In this document: in pieces, positions 34,784 to 43,734 of the stretch
How the letters are laid out: the number at the start of each line of letters is the position of its first letter
Numbering within the stretch: the first letter of the stretch is position 1
Assembly: GCF_021568855.1 (NCBI RefSeq)
Contig: NZ_JAKGUG010000005.1
Coordinates: 1-64,000, forward strand
DNA: 64,000 nucleotides
Direction: 5' to 3'
Origin: Dethiosulfovibrio russensis
GTDB lineage: Bacteria > Synergistota > Synergistia > Synergistales > Dethiosulfovibrionaceae
Notes under the pieces: generated by a model
What the model was told of the DNA's origin: nothing
What the model saw: the letters and a program-made list of their open reading frames with translations, nothing else
Database searches by the model: none
Translations under genes and position numbers: made by a program

Positions 34784-35637
34784 CACGATTCGGAGCATCT
34801 CCTCTCGGCGGAAGCCACCACGTTGCCCAAAAGCATGGCGATGGTCAAAGGCCCTACGCCGCCGGGAACGGGAGAGATAGCTCCCGCAACGGAGGCGACC
34901 GAATCGTAATCGACGTCGCCGACGATACCGTCCTCTGTGCTGTTTATACCGACGTCGACAACGACCGCACCGGGTTTTATCATTTCGCCTTTGATCATTT
35001 TAGGACGGCCCACCGCAGCCACAACGATATCGGCGGAGCGCAGGACCTCCGTAAGGTTCGCGGTCCTGCTGTGACAGTAGGTGACAGTGGCGTTTTTTTC
35101 CAGAAGCATCATTCCTACAGGCTTGCCCACTATGTTGCTTCGTCCGACTACCACGGCGTGCTTGCCCTCGAACTCCACGTCGTAGCTCTCCATGAGATAC
35201 ATCGCCCCCTGAGGGGTACAGGGCCGGAGGGACGGTAGGCCGGACATCAACCGTCCCAGATTGGCAGGGTTGGAGCCATCCACGTCCTTATCGGGATCTA
35301 TAGCGGCCTGGATTCTCTCGTTGGATATATGGCCGGGAAGGGGCATCTCCACCAGAATACCGTTAACTCCGTCATCTCGATTAAGTTCCTCAACGAGATC
35401 GAGAAGTTCCTCTTCCGAGGTCTCTCCGGGAAGCTGACGAAAGTCGAAGGAAATCCCTACGGATTCGCAGTTCTTCTTTTTCTGACCGGCGTACACCTTG
35501 GACGCAGGATCGTCTCCCACCAGCACCACCGCCAGAGAGGGAACTATCCCTTTTTTACCTAGCTCCAGGACCTTCGCCGCTATAGTCTCCTTGGCTTTCT
35601 TGGATACGGCTCTACCGTCCATCACGATATTATTCAA
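34783..35637 (-). CDS. folD: Bifunctional methylenetetrahydrofolate dehydrogenase/methenyltetrahydrofolate cyclohydrolase
   Basis: A 284-residue enzyme that interconverts methylene-, methenyl- and formyl-tetrahydrofolate. PSLAVVLVGDDPASKVYAGQKKKNCE (from residue 33) contains the catalytic Tyr and Lys. GILVEMPLPGHIS and DVDGSNPANLGRL follow, and the NAD(P)-binding GRSNIVGKPVGMMLL lies near 170. It uses a TTG start with GGAGGTCGTGAC upstream. Its C1 products feed purine synthesis and, in amino acid fermenters, the glycine/serine branch. Confidence 0.95.
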   Translation of the reverse strand: MNNIVMDGRAVSKKAKETIAAKVLELGKKGIVPSLAVVLVGDDPASKVYAGQKKKNCESVGISFDFRQLPGETSEEELLDLVEELNRDDGVNGILVEMPLPGHISNERIQAAIDPDKDVDGSNPANLGRLMSGLPSLRPCTPQGAMYLMESYDVEFEGKHAVVVGRSNIVGKPVGMMLLEKNATVTYCHSRTANLTEVLRSADIVVAAVGRPKMIKGEMIKPGAVVVDVGINSTEDGIVGDVDYDSVASVAGAISPVPGGVGPLTIAMLLGNVVASAERRCSES

Positions 35638-35729
35638 GTCACGACCTCCCTATCGTCATGAAATTACGATCTATCCGTTATTCTATCTCAAAAGGACCGA
35701 AACGACAGGGAAGTCGCCGAAGAATGCGG

Positions 35730-36638
35730 TTAAATAAGTCCTTTTTCCTCCAGATACTCCCTCGCCACCACGTCGGCGGGAAGCCCCACGGCGTCGACCT
35801 TATAGTTCAACTCCTGCATGATCTCGTTGTCCAGCTCCGATATGGGGGCCAGTATCTCCACCACGTCGGGATTGACATCGAGAAACTCCTTCCTAACGGT
35901 CACGCACAGGTTATAGGCAGGGAAAAATTTCTTGTCGTCCTCGAGGACCAGAAGGTCGAATTTAACCAGCTTCCCGTCGGTAGGATAGGCCATGGCTACG
36001 TCTATCTGTCCCCTATTGATGGCCTCGAAAGTCAGACCTATGTCCATCAGCTTTCTCTGCCCCGTGGTCAGCTCGATTCCGTAGGTCTCGATTATCCCGG
36101 GAATACCGTCGGGACGTTCGTTAAACTCAGAGCCTATACCGAACACGACCTCCTCAGGATGAGAGTTGTTGTACTCGGTAAGCTCCGAGATGGATGTGCC
36201 CAACTTCTCCGCATCGCCCTTCCTTATGGCCAGTGCGAAGGTATTGTTGATCTTGGAACGGTCAAGCCACACGATGCCGTTTCGCTCCAGGTCCTCGGCC
36301 TTAACCTTCTCGTAAAGCTCCTTGGGGTCTCCCACCTTTTCATCGTGTTTTAGGTAAAGAGGCCAGGCGGTTCCGGTATACTCGGCGTAGATATCGATCT
36401 GACCGGAGGTAAGAGCCGTCCTGGTGATGGAGCTTCCTGTTCCCATCTTCTTCGATACGTCGTAGCCCCCGTTCTCCAGGAGAAGTGCCATCATCTCACC
36501 TACCACGTACTGCTCGGTGAAGTTCTTTGCCCCTACCGTGACCTCTTTGGCAGAAACAGAAGATGCCCCGATAGTCAGGAGCAGACTAAAAATCCCTAAC
36601 GCTAAAACCTTTGACGCTGACTTACTTAAAAAATTCAT
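35730..36638 (-). CDS. Betaine/choline-type ABC transporter substrate-binding protein (OpuCC/OsmF family)
   Basis: A 302-residue secreted receptor with a signal peptide at 1-30. The mature start, KEVTVGAKNFTEQYVVGEMMALLLE, is characteristic of the glycine betaine/choline/carnitine family, as is the ITRTALTSGQIDIYAEYTGTAW segment. It is the last gene of a complete four-gene importer with two permeases and an ATPase. Osmoprotectant or betaine uptake is likely; as this genome also has a grdA, betaine could in principle also serve as an electron acceptor. Confidence 0.88.
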   Translation of the reverse strand: MNFLSKSASKVLALGIFSLLLTIGASSVSAKEVTVGAKNFTEQYVVGEMMALLLENGGYDVSKKMGTGSSITRTALTSGQIDIYAEYTGTAWPLYLKHDEKVGDPKELYEKVKAEDLERNGIVWLDRSKINNTFALAIRKGDAEKLGTSISELTEYNNSHPEEVVFGIGSEFNERPDGIPGIIETYGIELTTGQRKLMDIGLTFEAINRGQIDVAMAYPTDGKLVKFDLLVLEDDKKFFPAYNLCVTVRKEFLDVNPDVVEILAPISELDNEIMQELNYKVDAVGLPADVVAREYLEEKGLI

Positions 36639-36654
36639 GTTTACCTCCTAAGCG

Positions 36655-37296
36655 TTATCTTCCCTGGGACAATCCCTTGGGAACAACTTTTTTCTCTACG
36701 GACGCGAATATGAAATCGACGACCAGGGCCAAGATGGCAGAGAGCCCGGCTCCCACCAGGATGGCACCGTTATTTTGCATCTTCAAACCGGTGAAGATAA
36801 TATCTCCTAACCCTCCGCCTCCTATGACCGCCGCCACTGTGGCAGTCCCTATGTTTATGGTGGCGGCGCTTCTCACCCCGGACATGATTACCTCAGAGGC
36901 CAAAGGCAGCTTGACCTTCAGGAGAATCTGGCCTCTGGTCATGCCGATCCCCCTAGCCGCCTCCACGACCTCGCCGGGAACCCCCAGAAGTCCGGACACC
37001 ACGTTGAAGACAACAGGGACGAGACAGTAGATTACAAGGGCAAGGATAGCTGGAGCCTTTCCTATCCCGACGAAGAGGAAGGAAAAGGCCACTACCGCGA
37101 TGGAGGGGGTAGCCTGAGAGGCACCCAGAATCGTAAGAAGGGAACGCCCAAACCCCTTACCGCCACCGGTGGCTATGAAGATACCCAACAGCAAACCCAG
37201 GATTATTGATATAGCCATGGAGGAAAGAAACAGTGTGATATGGGAAGAGAAAGCTATCCATATCTGTTCTCCGTGACCGGCAATGTAGGAGATCAC
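36655..37296 (-). CDS. Betaine-type ABC transporter permease (OpuCD-like)
   Basis: A 213-residue permease with about six hydrophobic segments. The EAA-like loop reads EVVEAARGIGMTRGQILLKVKLPL near residue 110. It lies 16 bases upstream of the receptor gene and overlaps the ATPase stop by four bases. It pairs with the second permease at 38415 as a heterodimer. Confidence 0.88.
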   Translation of the reverse strand: MISYIAGHGEQIWIAFSSHITLFLSSMAISIILGLLLGIFIATGGGKGFGRSLLTILGASQATPSIAVVAFSFLFVGIGKAPAILALVIYCLVPVVFNVVSGLLGVPGEVVEAARGIGMTRGQILLKVKLPLASEVIMSGVRSAATINIGTATVAAVIGGGGLGDIIFTGLKMQNNGAILVGAGLSAILALVVDFIFASVEKKVVPKGLSQGR

Positions 37297-38402
37297 CTAC
37301 GATCACCCTCTACCTGGGAAAACACGTCGGAGAGATGGATGACTCCCAACAGTTTTCCGATTCGATCCACCACCGGAAGCTGCCTAGCTCCGACCTCCAG
37401 CATCCTCGACAGGGAGTCGGTGACGCTGGTGTTCCTCTCCACTCTGGCACATTTCTCCTCGTAGTCTATGGAGATACGTCCTTTTTTATTCCCCTTGTCC
37501 AGGACATATCTGCCCAACAGGATTCCACCGTCATCTATCAGATAGGCGGTGTTAATCACCTCTCCTTCAAGACGTTTCATCAGAGCCTCCCTAGTCTGAG
37601 AGACAGTATCCTCTCTGACGATGGAGAAATACCCCCTGTCCGTGACGAATTCCTTGGCCCTCCTGAGAGACAAGGCCTTGAGGGTCCTGTCGTGCCCAAG
37701 TAGGCTCTCGACGAACTCGTCAGAGGGGTTGTCCAGTATCTCCGAGACCGAATCGTGCTGGACGACCGCTCCGTCCTTCATGACCACAACACTATCGCCC
37801 ATCTTGATGGCCTCGTTTATATCGTGGGTTACGAAGACTATGGTCTTTCCTATCTCTTCCTGAACCTCCAGAAAAGAGTCCTGGATGGTAGTCCTGTTTA
37901 TCGGATCTATCGCTCCAAAGGGCTCGTCCATCAAAAGCACCTCCGGGTCCGCCCCTAAAGCTCTGGCCAAACCGACCCTCTGTTGCTCTCCTCCGGAGAG
38001 CTGAAGGGGATACTTTTCGGCATAGCTTCCGTCCAAAGTCACAAGATCTAGCAGCTCGTAGACCCGCTTGGAGATTTTCTCTTCCTTCCACCCCAAAAGC
38101 CTGGGTACGGTGGCGACGTTGTCAAACACCGTATAGTGAGGAAAAAGGCCGACGTGCTGTATAACGTACCCTATGGACCTCCTCAGATCCACCGGGTTCA
38201 TATCGGTAACGTCCTCTCCGCCTATCATGATCCTTCCGCCCGACGGTTCTATCAGACGGTTGATCATCTTAAGGGTCGTCGTCTTTCCACATCCGGAAGG
38301 CCCTATGAGCATGGTTATCTTGCCCTTCTCTATCGAGACGTTCAGGGAGTCTACCGCGACCTGATCGTCAAATTTTTTGGTTACGTCTATGAGATCTATC
38401 AA
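37293..38402 (-). CDS. Betaine-type ABC transporter ATPase with tandem CBS domains (OpuCA-like)
   Basis: A 369-residue ATPase. Walker A is GPSGCGKTT near residue 33, the signature is LSGGEQQRVGLARAL near 134, and Walker B is EVLLMDEPFGAID. A C-terminal extension (about 250-365) contains two CBS motifs, which in OpuA-type transporters sense ionic strength or cyclic-di-AMP and gate uptake. It energises the permeases on either side. Confidence 0.92.
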   Translation of the reverse strand: MIDLIDVTKKFDDQVAVDSLNVSIEKGKITMLIGPSGCGKTTTLKMINRLIEPSGGRIMIGGEDVTDMNPVDLRRSIGYVIQHVGLFPHYTVFDNVATVPRLLGWKEEKISKRVYELLDLVTLDGSYAEKYPLQLSGGEQQRVGLARALGADPEVLLMDEPFGAIDPINRTTIQDSFLEVQEEIGKTIVFVTHDINEAIKMGDSVVVMKDGAVVQHDSVSEILDNPSDEFVESLLGHDRTLKALSLRRAKEFVTDRGYFSIVREDTVSQTREALMKRLEGEVINTAYLIDDGGILLGRYVLDKGNKKGRISIDYEEKCARVERNTSVTDSLSRMLEVGARQLPVVDRIGKLLGVIHLSDVFSQVEGDRR

Positions 38403-38414
38403 CTATTTCAGCTC

Positions 38415-39059
38415 CTAATCTTCTGGCGATAAGCCCTTGGGGGTTACGATCGTCTCGAAACGCAGCAAAAGCCAGTTTGCCAATATCCCCAAGAGAGCAA
38501 CCGACAGAGCTCCGGCTCCCACCATCATTATGTTCGACCGGGCTATCCCAGAAAAGATAAAACCACCCAACCCGCCGGCTCCCACCAGAGAGGCAAAGGC
38601 GGCCACGCTGATCCCCATGACCACGGCGAGACGGACCCCGGCCATTATCACCGGCAGGGCCAGAGGTATACGGACCTTCCAGAGAACCTGCATCCTTGAA
38701 AGACCGATTCCCGTGGCGGCTTCGATGATCGCCGGAGACACTCCGTTCAAGGCGGTATAGGTGTTCCTCGTTATGGGAAGAAGGGAATAGATGGAGATAG
38801 CCAAGACGGCTGGAACGACTCCAAGCCCCATCTTGACGGAGGCCAAAAGGGCCACCATTATTCCGAAAAGCGCCAAGCTGGGTATGGTCATCAAGATACT
38901 GGAACCGTATATGACCAAACGGGCTATTCTGGGACGAGAGGATATCCATATCCCCAGAGGAAGACTGATGCAGATCGCGATGGGAACGCTTATTCCGACT
39001 ATGAGGAGATGTTGAAGAAGAGCCTCCAGAAGCTTTACGTGATAGTACTTTAAAAACAT
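38415..39059 (-). CDS. Betaine-type ABC transporter permease (OpuCB-like)
   Basis: A roughly 214-residue permease with about five to six membrane segments and the EAA-loop pattern AIIEAATGIGLSRMQVLWKVRIP. It resembles the permease at 36655 and is the first gene of the four-gene unit. I place the start at ATG 39059 because the preceding in-frame sequence to 39185 is cysteine-rich and not family-like; no well-spaced SD is visible, so the start is less certain. Confidence 0.85.
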   Translation of the reverse strand: MFLKYYHVKLLEALLQHLLIVGISVPIAICISLPLGIWISSRPRIARLVIYGSSILMTIPSLALFGIMVALLASVKMGLGVVPAVLAISIYSLLPITRNTYTALNGVSPAIIEAATGIGLSRMQVLWKVRIPLALPVIMAGVRLAVVMGISVAAFASLVGAGGLGGFIFSGIARSNIMMVGAGALSVALLGILANWLLLRFETIVTPKGLSPED

Positions 39060-39212
39060 CGATAACGATATAGTACACTCACTCCTTTCCGTCGACAAAA
39101 AGATCCGACACATATAAAATAACACTAATAGCCGAACCGGACAACATAAAACGCCATGAAGAGACATATCCGCAACACAAAACACGCATACAGAAAGAGG
39201 AGAACATCAAAT

Positions 39213-39569
39213 ATGACTAAGAAAAGATACATGACACCGGAAGAGGCCGCGACGGCCAGAGGGGTGACTCCGGCGACCATTAGAAAATGGCTCAGGGAAG
39301 GATATATCGACGGAATAAAGATGGGGAGACTGTGGAGAGTCGTGGAGGACGGCGACGTCGAGATAGAGAAACTGGACAAGAAAACGGAGGCTCTACTGAG
39401 AGGCTCTCTCGAGAAACTGCAGGAATCGATGAACCGGATAACAGAGCTGATCGGATCAGGCGGCAACATCCAGCTGATAAGGGCATTGTGCACCGTTCTT
39501 CCCCAGCTAGAGGACGCCTCGGATAAGATCGTAGCTCTCTCCGAAATGGCATCGCGAGAAAAAATATGA
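39213..39569 (+). CDS. Helix-turn-helix protein divergent from the betaine transporter
   Basis: A 118-residue protein with an excisionase/MerR-type DNA-binding head (MTPEEAATARGVTPATIRKW, then IKMGRLWRVVEDGDVEIEK) and a helical tail with a probable coiled coil (EALLRGSLEKLQESMNRIT). ATG 39213 follows AGAGGAGAACATC. It shares its upstream region with the transporter operon about 150 bases away, so it may regulate it. It resembles the small HTH protein at 19768. Confidence 0.75.
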   Translation: MTKKRYMTPEEAATARGVTPATIRKWLREGYIDGIKMGRLWRVVEDGDVEIEKLDKKTEALLRGSLEKLQESMNRITELIGSGGNIQLIRALCTVLPQLEDASDKIVALSEMASREKI

Positions 39570-39576
39570 AAAAATG

Positions 39577-39612
39577 GATCGACGGCCTCAGCTTGACGGC
39601 CGTCGATCTTAT
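39577..39612 (+). terminator. Intrinsic terminator after the divergent HTH gene
   Basis: GATCGACGGCC pairs with GGCCGTCGATC (11 base pairs) around a ten-base loop, eight bases after the HTH stop. The tail TTATATG is short and not very T-rich, so efficiency is uncertain; the same stem could also act on the convergent mechanosensitive channel transcript. Confidence 0.55.
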
Positions 39613-39632
39613 ATGTTCAAACCATGTAACGG

Positions 39633-41918
39633 TTAAACCGGATCGGGAGCTCCTACCCCCGATTTTTCCATATGGACATCCACCTGAGGGAACGGTATCT
39701 CTATTCCCTCCTTCTCGAATATCTCCTGGATCCTGTAACGCATATCGCTGGCCACACCGGTCGGGAAACCATTTTTGACATCGACCCAGAAATACAGTAT
39801 GAAATTCATCGAACTGTCTGCATATTCCGAAAAAAGAACGAAGGGCTTCGGATCGGGAAGCACAGTCTGATGATCCCTGGCCAGTCCCAACAGGATCTCC
39901 TCGACCTTTCTGGCAGGAGTGCCGTAGGCCACACCGATTTCCAGCTTCCCCCTTATGATCTTGTCCGATAAGGTCCAGTTGGTTATGCGGTTATCCAGAA
40001 AATAGCTGTTCGGAACCAGAACGTCGTAGTTATCGAAGGTCCTGATCTTGGTGGAACGGGAGTCGATCTCCAACACAGTAGCGGTGATATCGTCCACCTG
40101 GACTATATCGTTGATCTTGAACGGCTGCTGGACCATGAGTATAAACCCGCTGATCAGGTTGTTGAACAGATTCTGGGCTCCGAAACCGATACCGATGGCT
40201 ACGGCACCACCGAGAAACGCAAAGGCAGTGAGAGGCACGTTGACGACCTTGAGGGCAATGAGGAAACTTCCGCATATCAAGACATAGTAGATAAGCCTTT
40301 CTATGGCATGAACCCCTGTGACGTCGACTCTTTTAGAGTGAACCAGCAGCCACTTACGGATGAACTTGGCTATCCTTCTGCTGGCCATAAGACCGAAGGA
40401 CAACACCACCAGAGCTATCACGAACTCCCTCAGCCTGACGGCGTAGCCCCCCATATGCCATAGCTCGGTGTTCAAGATCTCGGCCGTCCTGGCACGCCAC
40501 ATGGAGGATACCTTCTCCGTTATGGCGACCTCCTTTATGTGGCTCTTGATCTCCTCCAACAGCCTCCTGTTCATGGTATCCAATGTTATAAGGGATACCA
40601 TGTAATTCATGTTTTGTGACATTATATCGTCCAGAATCTTGGACCTTTTCTTTAGAGAGGCTACGGCAACCTTATCCTTGGCTTGATCAAGCTCACCGCT
40701 CAGGGCTATCGACCTAGCGTGAAGGGCGGCCTGATACTTCTGTTGCGAGATGAGGACATCCTCGAAACGTCCGACCTTTTGCTCTACCTCGTCCCTCTGC
40801 TTCAGCAGAACATCCGCACCGATGCCTCCGGGCTTCAAAAGATCGTACCGGTCCATCCATATATCCTTCATCTCGTTGAGAAAGCCGACCATCTCCTGGG
40901 TCTGCTCCATGGTGAGATGCAGATATTCCCTCTCTATCTCCGCCATGGAGAACACCCTCTGAGCCTCTTTCACCGCCTTATCGCCGGTGGCGGCACTGAG
41001 TTTGGCGTGAGCTTCCGCATAGGCGTCCTCGGCCTTGGATATGTCTTTTCCCAGGGCCTCCACCTTTTTCTGAAGGGCCTTGAGCCCCTCCTCGTATCTG
41101 CCCACACCGGCCTTCATGTCCCCCTCGTCGAAAGAAACGTTAGAATAGATATATCTCTTGACGTCCTCGGCCTGACCCAGACGAAGCCTTGCGGCATCCC
41201 TCTGAAGACGAAGATTCTCGAGGTTTCTCTCCAGATAGGCCAAGGTCACCTTCCAGAGCTCCTCGTTCACCTGCGCTTTTTGAAAGGCCCAGAGCTTTTT
41301 GTTCTCCCCGTCCGTTCCTTTGGCTTTATCCAGCTCGCTTTGGGCTAATCGAAGGTCCTTTCCCGCCTCGTCCAGCTGGGATCTGGAGCTGACTATGGCC
41401 TTCTGCTCTCTGGCTATGGACTCCTCTAAAGTCTCCAGTTTGGAGGATAGATCGTCAGCGTTGGCCAGATAATCGTCGTAAAAACTCAGTTTATAAGGAG
41501 GCTCTTCCTTCAGGGATAATCTGGCCTGCCCCTTTTCGGACTCCCTCTTCTTCAGGTCATCTTTAAAACCAACGGTCTTCTCGACCGCACCGTTAAGTCG
41601 CTTGTAGAAATTTTGGAGCGAAGATAGAACGGTGATCCTGTCCTCCACATCCGCCTCCGACACCCCGTAACGAGCGGCCGACTCGGCTACCGGCACGGAT
41701 GCCCAGGATCCTATGGATCGATCCAGCTCGGCTATCCTGTTCTCGTTCTTCGCAATGTCGTATATGTCGCCCGACGCGGTATCTCCCGACGCAGGACCAC
41801 CCTGAGCCTCTTCGACCGCTCCATCCTGTGCAACGGCGGTAAGGGCGTTCCCATCGGACACCTCGGGAAAGACCGTAAAGGACAGCAACAGAACGAAGAT
41901 CAAAAACGTTTTTCTCAT
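39633..41918 (-). CDS. MscS-family mechanosensitive channel with long coiled-coil periplasmic region
   Basis: A 761-residue membrane protein. A signal peptide (1-20) is followed by about 350 residues of helical, charged periplasmic sequence with coiled coils, then several membrane helices. The C-terminal MscS core has AFLGGAVAIGIGFGAQNLF (pore helix with small residues), then GFILMVQQPFKINDIVQV and the beta domain. The layout is like MscK/MscM-type channels, but the periplasmic part is shorter than MscK. It would release solutes on hypo-osmotic shock, matching the neighbouring osmoprotectant importer. ATG 41918 has GGGGGAGAT upstream. Confidence 0.88.
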   Translation of the reverse strand: MRKTFLIFVLLLSFTVFPEVSDGNALTAVAQDGAVEEAQGGPASGDTASGDIYDIAKNENRIAELDRSIGSWASVPVAESAARYGVSEADVEDRITVLSSLQNFYKRLNGAVEKTVGFKDDLKKRESEKGQARLSLKEEPPYKLSFYDDYLANADDLSSKLETLEESIAREQKAIVSSRSQLDEAGKDLRLAQSELDKAKGTDGENKKLWAFQKAQVNEELWKVTLAYLERNLENLRLQRDAARLRLGQAEDVKRYIYSNVSFDEGDMKAGVGRYEEGLKALQKKVEALGKDISKAEDAYAEAHAKLSAATGDKAVKEAQRVFSMAEIEREYLHLTMEQTQEMVGFLNEMKDIWMDRYDLLKPGGIGADVLLKQRDEVEQKVGRFEDVLISQQKYQAALHARSIALSGELDQAKDKVAVASLKKRSKILDDIMSQNMNYMVSLITLDTMNRRLLEEIKSHIKEVAITEKVSSMWRARTAEILNTELWHMGGYAVRLREFVIALVVLSFGLMASRRIAKFIRKWLLVHSKRVDVTGVHAIERLIYYVLICGSFLIALKVVNVPLTAFAFLGGAVAIGIGFGAQNLFNNLISGFILMVQQPFKINDIVQVDDITATVLEIDSRSTKIRTFDNYDVLVPNSYFLDNRITNWTLSDKIIRGKLEIGVAYGTPARKVEEILLGLARDHQTVLPDPKPFVLFSEYADSSMNFILYFWVDVKNGFPTGVASDMRYRIQEIFEKEGIEIPFPQVDVHMEKSGVGAPDPV

Positions 41919-42024
41919 CCTATCTCCCCCCATCGTTATCTTATGGTACCACAACGCACTGGAGTTCAGCTCCCCTCCGGTGTATTATCGCCTCAGTTTT
42001 TATACCAACGAGGAGGTTCTCTGT

Positions 42025-42867
42025 ATGAAAATATACATGAGCGTCGACATGGAAGGTGCCACAGGAGTAGTTAGATCGGAGCAGACGAAAGCTTCTCGCG
42101 AAGAATACCGTTTCGGTCAGGCCATGCAGACCCACGATCTCAAGGCCGCGATAGAAGGGGCATTAGAGGGAGGGGCTAGGGAGATCTTGGTCAACGACTC
42201 CCACGACGGGATGATAAACATATCCCCTGCGGATCTCTCAAGATACGGTGGCCGAGTCAGGATAATATCCGGCTCTCCCAAGAAGCTCGGCATGATGGAG
42301 GGGGTGGAGTGCTGCGACGGTGCCTTTTTCCTCTGCTATCACGCTATGGCAGGCACAGAGAGGGCCATTCTCGATCACACCATATCGGGAAAAGCGGTGT
42401 ACGGGGCCTGGCTTAACGGCAAAGAGGTCGGGGAAATAGGGCTCAACGCCGCGGTATGCTCGGAGCACTCGATCCCGGTACTTCTCGTGACGGGAGACAC
42501 CGCCGCCTGCGAAGAGGCCCGTTCCACCCTGGGACAACAGGCCCTAACCTGTTCGGTAAAACGAGGAATCGGCCACTCCTCCGCCGACTGCCTTCCTCCC
42601 GACGAGACTTTCGAGATCATCCGAAAAGGGGCCTTCGACGCAGCAAAAAGTCTGAAGGACGGAGAGACAGGAAAAAACGAAATTTCCAGGGGAGCTTTTC
42701 AGCTGGACATATCCTTCCACTACACATCTCAGGCGGACAACGCCGCAACGATCCCCGGAACGACCAGGGTCGACGGAAGGACCGTAAGGATAGAGGGCAT
42801 CGGCATGGACCTGATGAGAAGATGGGCTGGATCCCTCATCTCCTTAGGTGGATCGGTGGCATTTTAA
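42025..42867 (+). CDS. M55-family D-aminopeptidase (DppA-like)
   Basis: A 280-residue zinc D-aminopeptidase. The start reads KIYMSVDMEGATGVV, with metal ligands in the D-x-E of MSVDMEGA. EILVNDSHDGMINI near residue 57 and LCYHAMAGTERA near 103 supply further ligands and the catalytic His region. It removes N-terminal D-residues from short peptides such as cell-wall D-Ala-D-Ala. The next genes are a GntR regulator and a full dipeptide/oligopeptide ABC importer, as in Bacillus dppA loci. ATG 42025 follows GAGGAGG. Confidence 0.92.
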   Translation: MKIYMSVDMEGATGVVRSEQTKASREEYRFGQAMQTHDLKAAIEGALEGGAREILVNDSHDGMINISPADLSRYGGRVRIISGSPKKLGMMEGVECCDGAFFLCYHAMAGTERAILDHTISGKAVYGAWLNGKEVGEIGLNAAVCSEHSIPVLLVTGDTAACEEARSTLGQQALTCSVKRGIGHSSADCLPPDETFEIIRKGAFDAAKSLKDGETGKNEISRGAFQLDISFHYTSQADNAATIPGTTRVDGRTVRIEGIGMDLMRRWAGSLISLGGSVAF

Positions 42868-42876
42868 GGACGGTTA

Positions 42877-42926
42877 GTCAACAGGGGCGGATGAACCTAG
42901 GTTCACCCGCCCCTGTTGACTTTTTT
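42877..42926 (+). terminator. Strong intrinsic terminator after the M55 peptidase gene
   Basis: A very long palindrome (42877-42920, about 21 paired bases with one mismatch and no loop beyond the palindrome centre) ends in TTTTTT. It isolates the M55 peptidase from the GntR gene, and its T-run overlaps the next promoter's -35. Confidence 0.85.
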
Positions 42927-42944
42927 CGGACAAATCTCTAAGAT
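42916..42944 (+). promoter_or_regulatory. Promoter of the GntR-Dpp peptide operon
   Basis: TTGACT (42916-42921) and TAAGAT (42939-42944) are 17 bases apart. The -35 is embedded in the right arm and T-run of the preceding terminator. The GntR start codon is about 56 bases downstream. Confidence 0.65.
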
Positions 42945-42999
42945 GGGAACGTATCCACTTTTGAATCCATTTGCACAGAGGAAGAAAGGGAGGCTAGCC

Positions 43000-43692
43000 A
43001 TGGAGATACTGGCCGATGAACAGGCTTTCAGGACGATTATCGGTTTGATAGTGGAACACAGGCTTTCTCCGGGAGAGAGACTGTACGAGCCGGAACTAGT
43101 CGAGATGCTGGGGATGAGCAGAACTCCCATAAGACAGGCTCTCGGCAGACTGATGACCGAGGGCATCCTGGAAAAGATCCCGGGGCAGAAAGGATACAGA
43201 ATTCCCGCCTTGACCAAGGAGGACCTGCTTCAGGTTTTCGTGGCCCGATCCACCCTGGAGAGCAGAGCGGCGGAGCTGGCGGCAGAACTGGCGACGGAGG
43301 AGGACATAGAGACTCTTTTAGAGCTCAACCACAGGGAATCGGATTTCGTAGAGCTCTACGGGAACCAGAGGAAGGGATTTTTCGCCGAGCTCAACGAGGA
43401 TTTTCACACCAGAATAGTGAGGCTCAGCGGAAATCTCTATTTTCAACGTCATTTCAGCCAACTCTACCATCGGTCTTCCCTTTACACCTTCTACTTCTCG
43501 CCCTACTACATACTGGATGTAAACGCTCCGGAGTATGTAGCCCGCAGAAAGGACGGAAGGTATAAAAGCTCGATGGAACATAAGCTGATAGTCAGGGCTC
43601 TGAGCGAGAGAGACGGGTTGATGGCTCGAAAACACATGGAGGAACACATACTGAACACGGTGAAACACAGGCTCAGCCTTGGGATGCTGTAG
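43000..43692 (+). CDS. GntR-family (FCD) regulator of the peptide operon
   Basis: A 230-residue regulator with a winged helix (EPELVEMLGMSRTPIRQAL near residue 28, GILEKIPGQKGYRI) and an FCD-type helical effector domain (VARSTLESRAAELAAELA, then NEDFHTRIVRLSGN with a metal-binding Asp/His pattern). It is first in the transport operon, 42 bases before the permease, so control of peptide uptake is likely. ATG 43000 follows AAAGGGAGG. Confidence 0.88.
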   Translation: MEILADEQAFRTIIGLIVEHRLSPGERLYEPELVEMLGMSRTPIRQALGRLMTEGILEKIPGQKGYRIPALTKEDLLQVFVARSTLESRAAELAAELATEEDIETLLELNHRESDFVELYGNQRKGFFAELNEDFHTRIVRLSGNLYFQRHFSQLYHRSSLYTFYFSPYYILDVNAPEYVARRKDGRYKSSMEHKLIVRALSERDGLMARKHMEEHILNTVKHRLSLGML

Positions 43693-43734
43693 AGAAAGCG
43701 ACGACCGAGATCAATTCGAAGAGGAGGAAGGATT

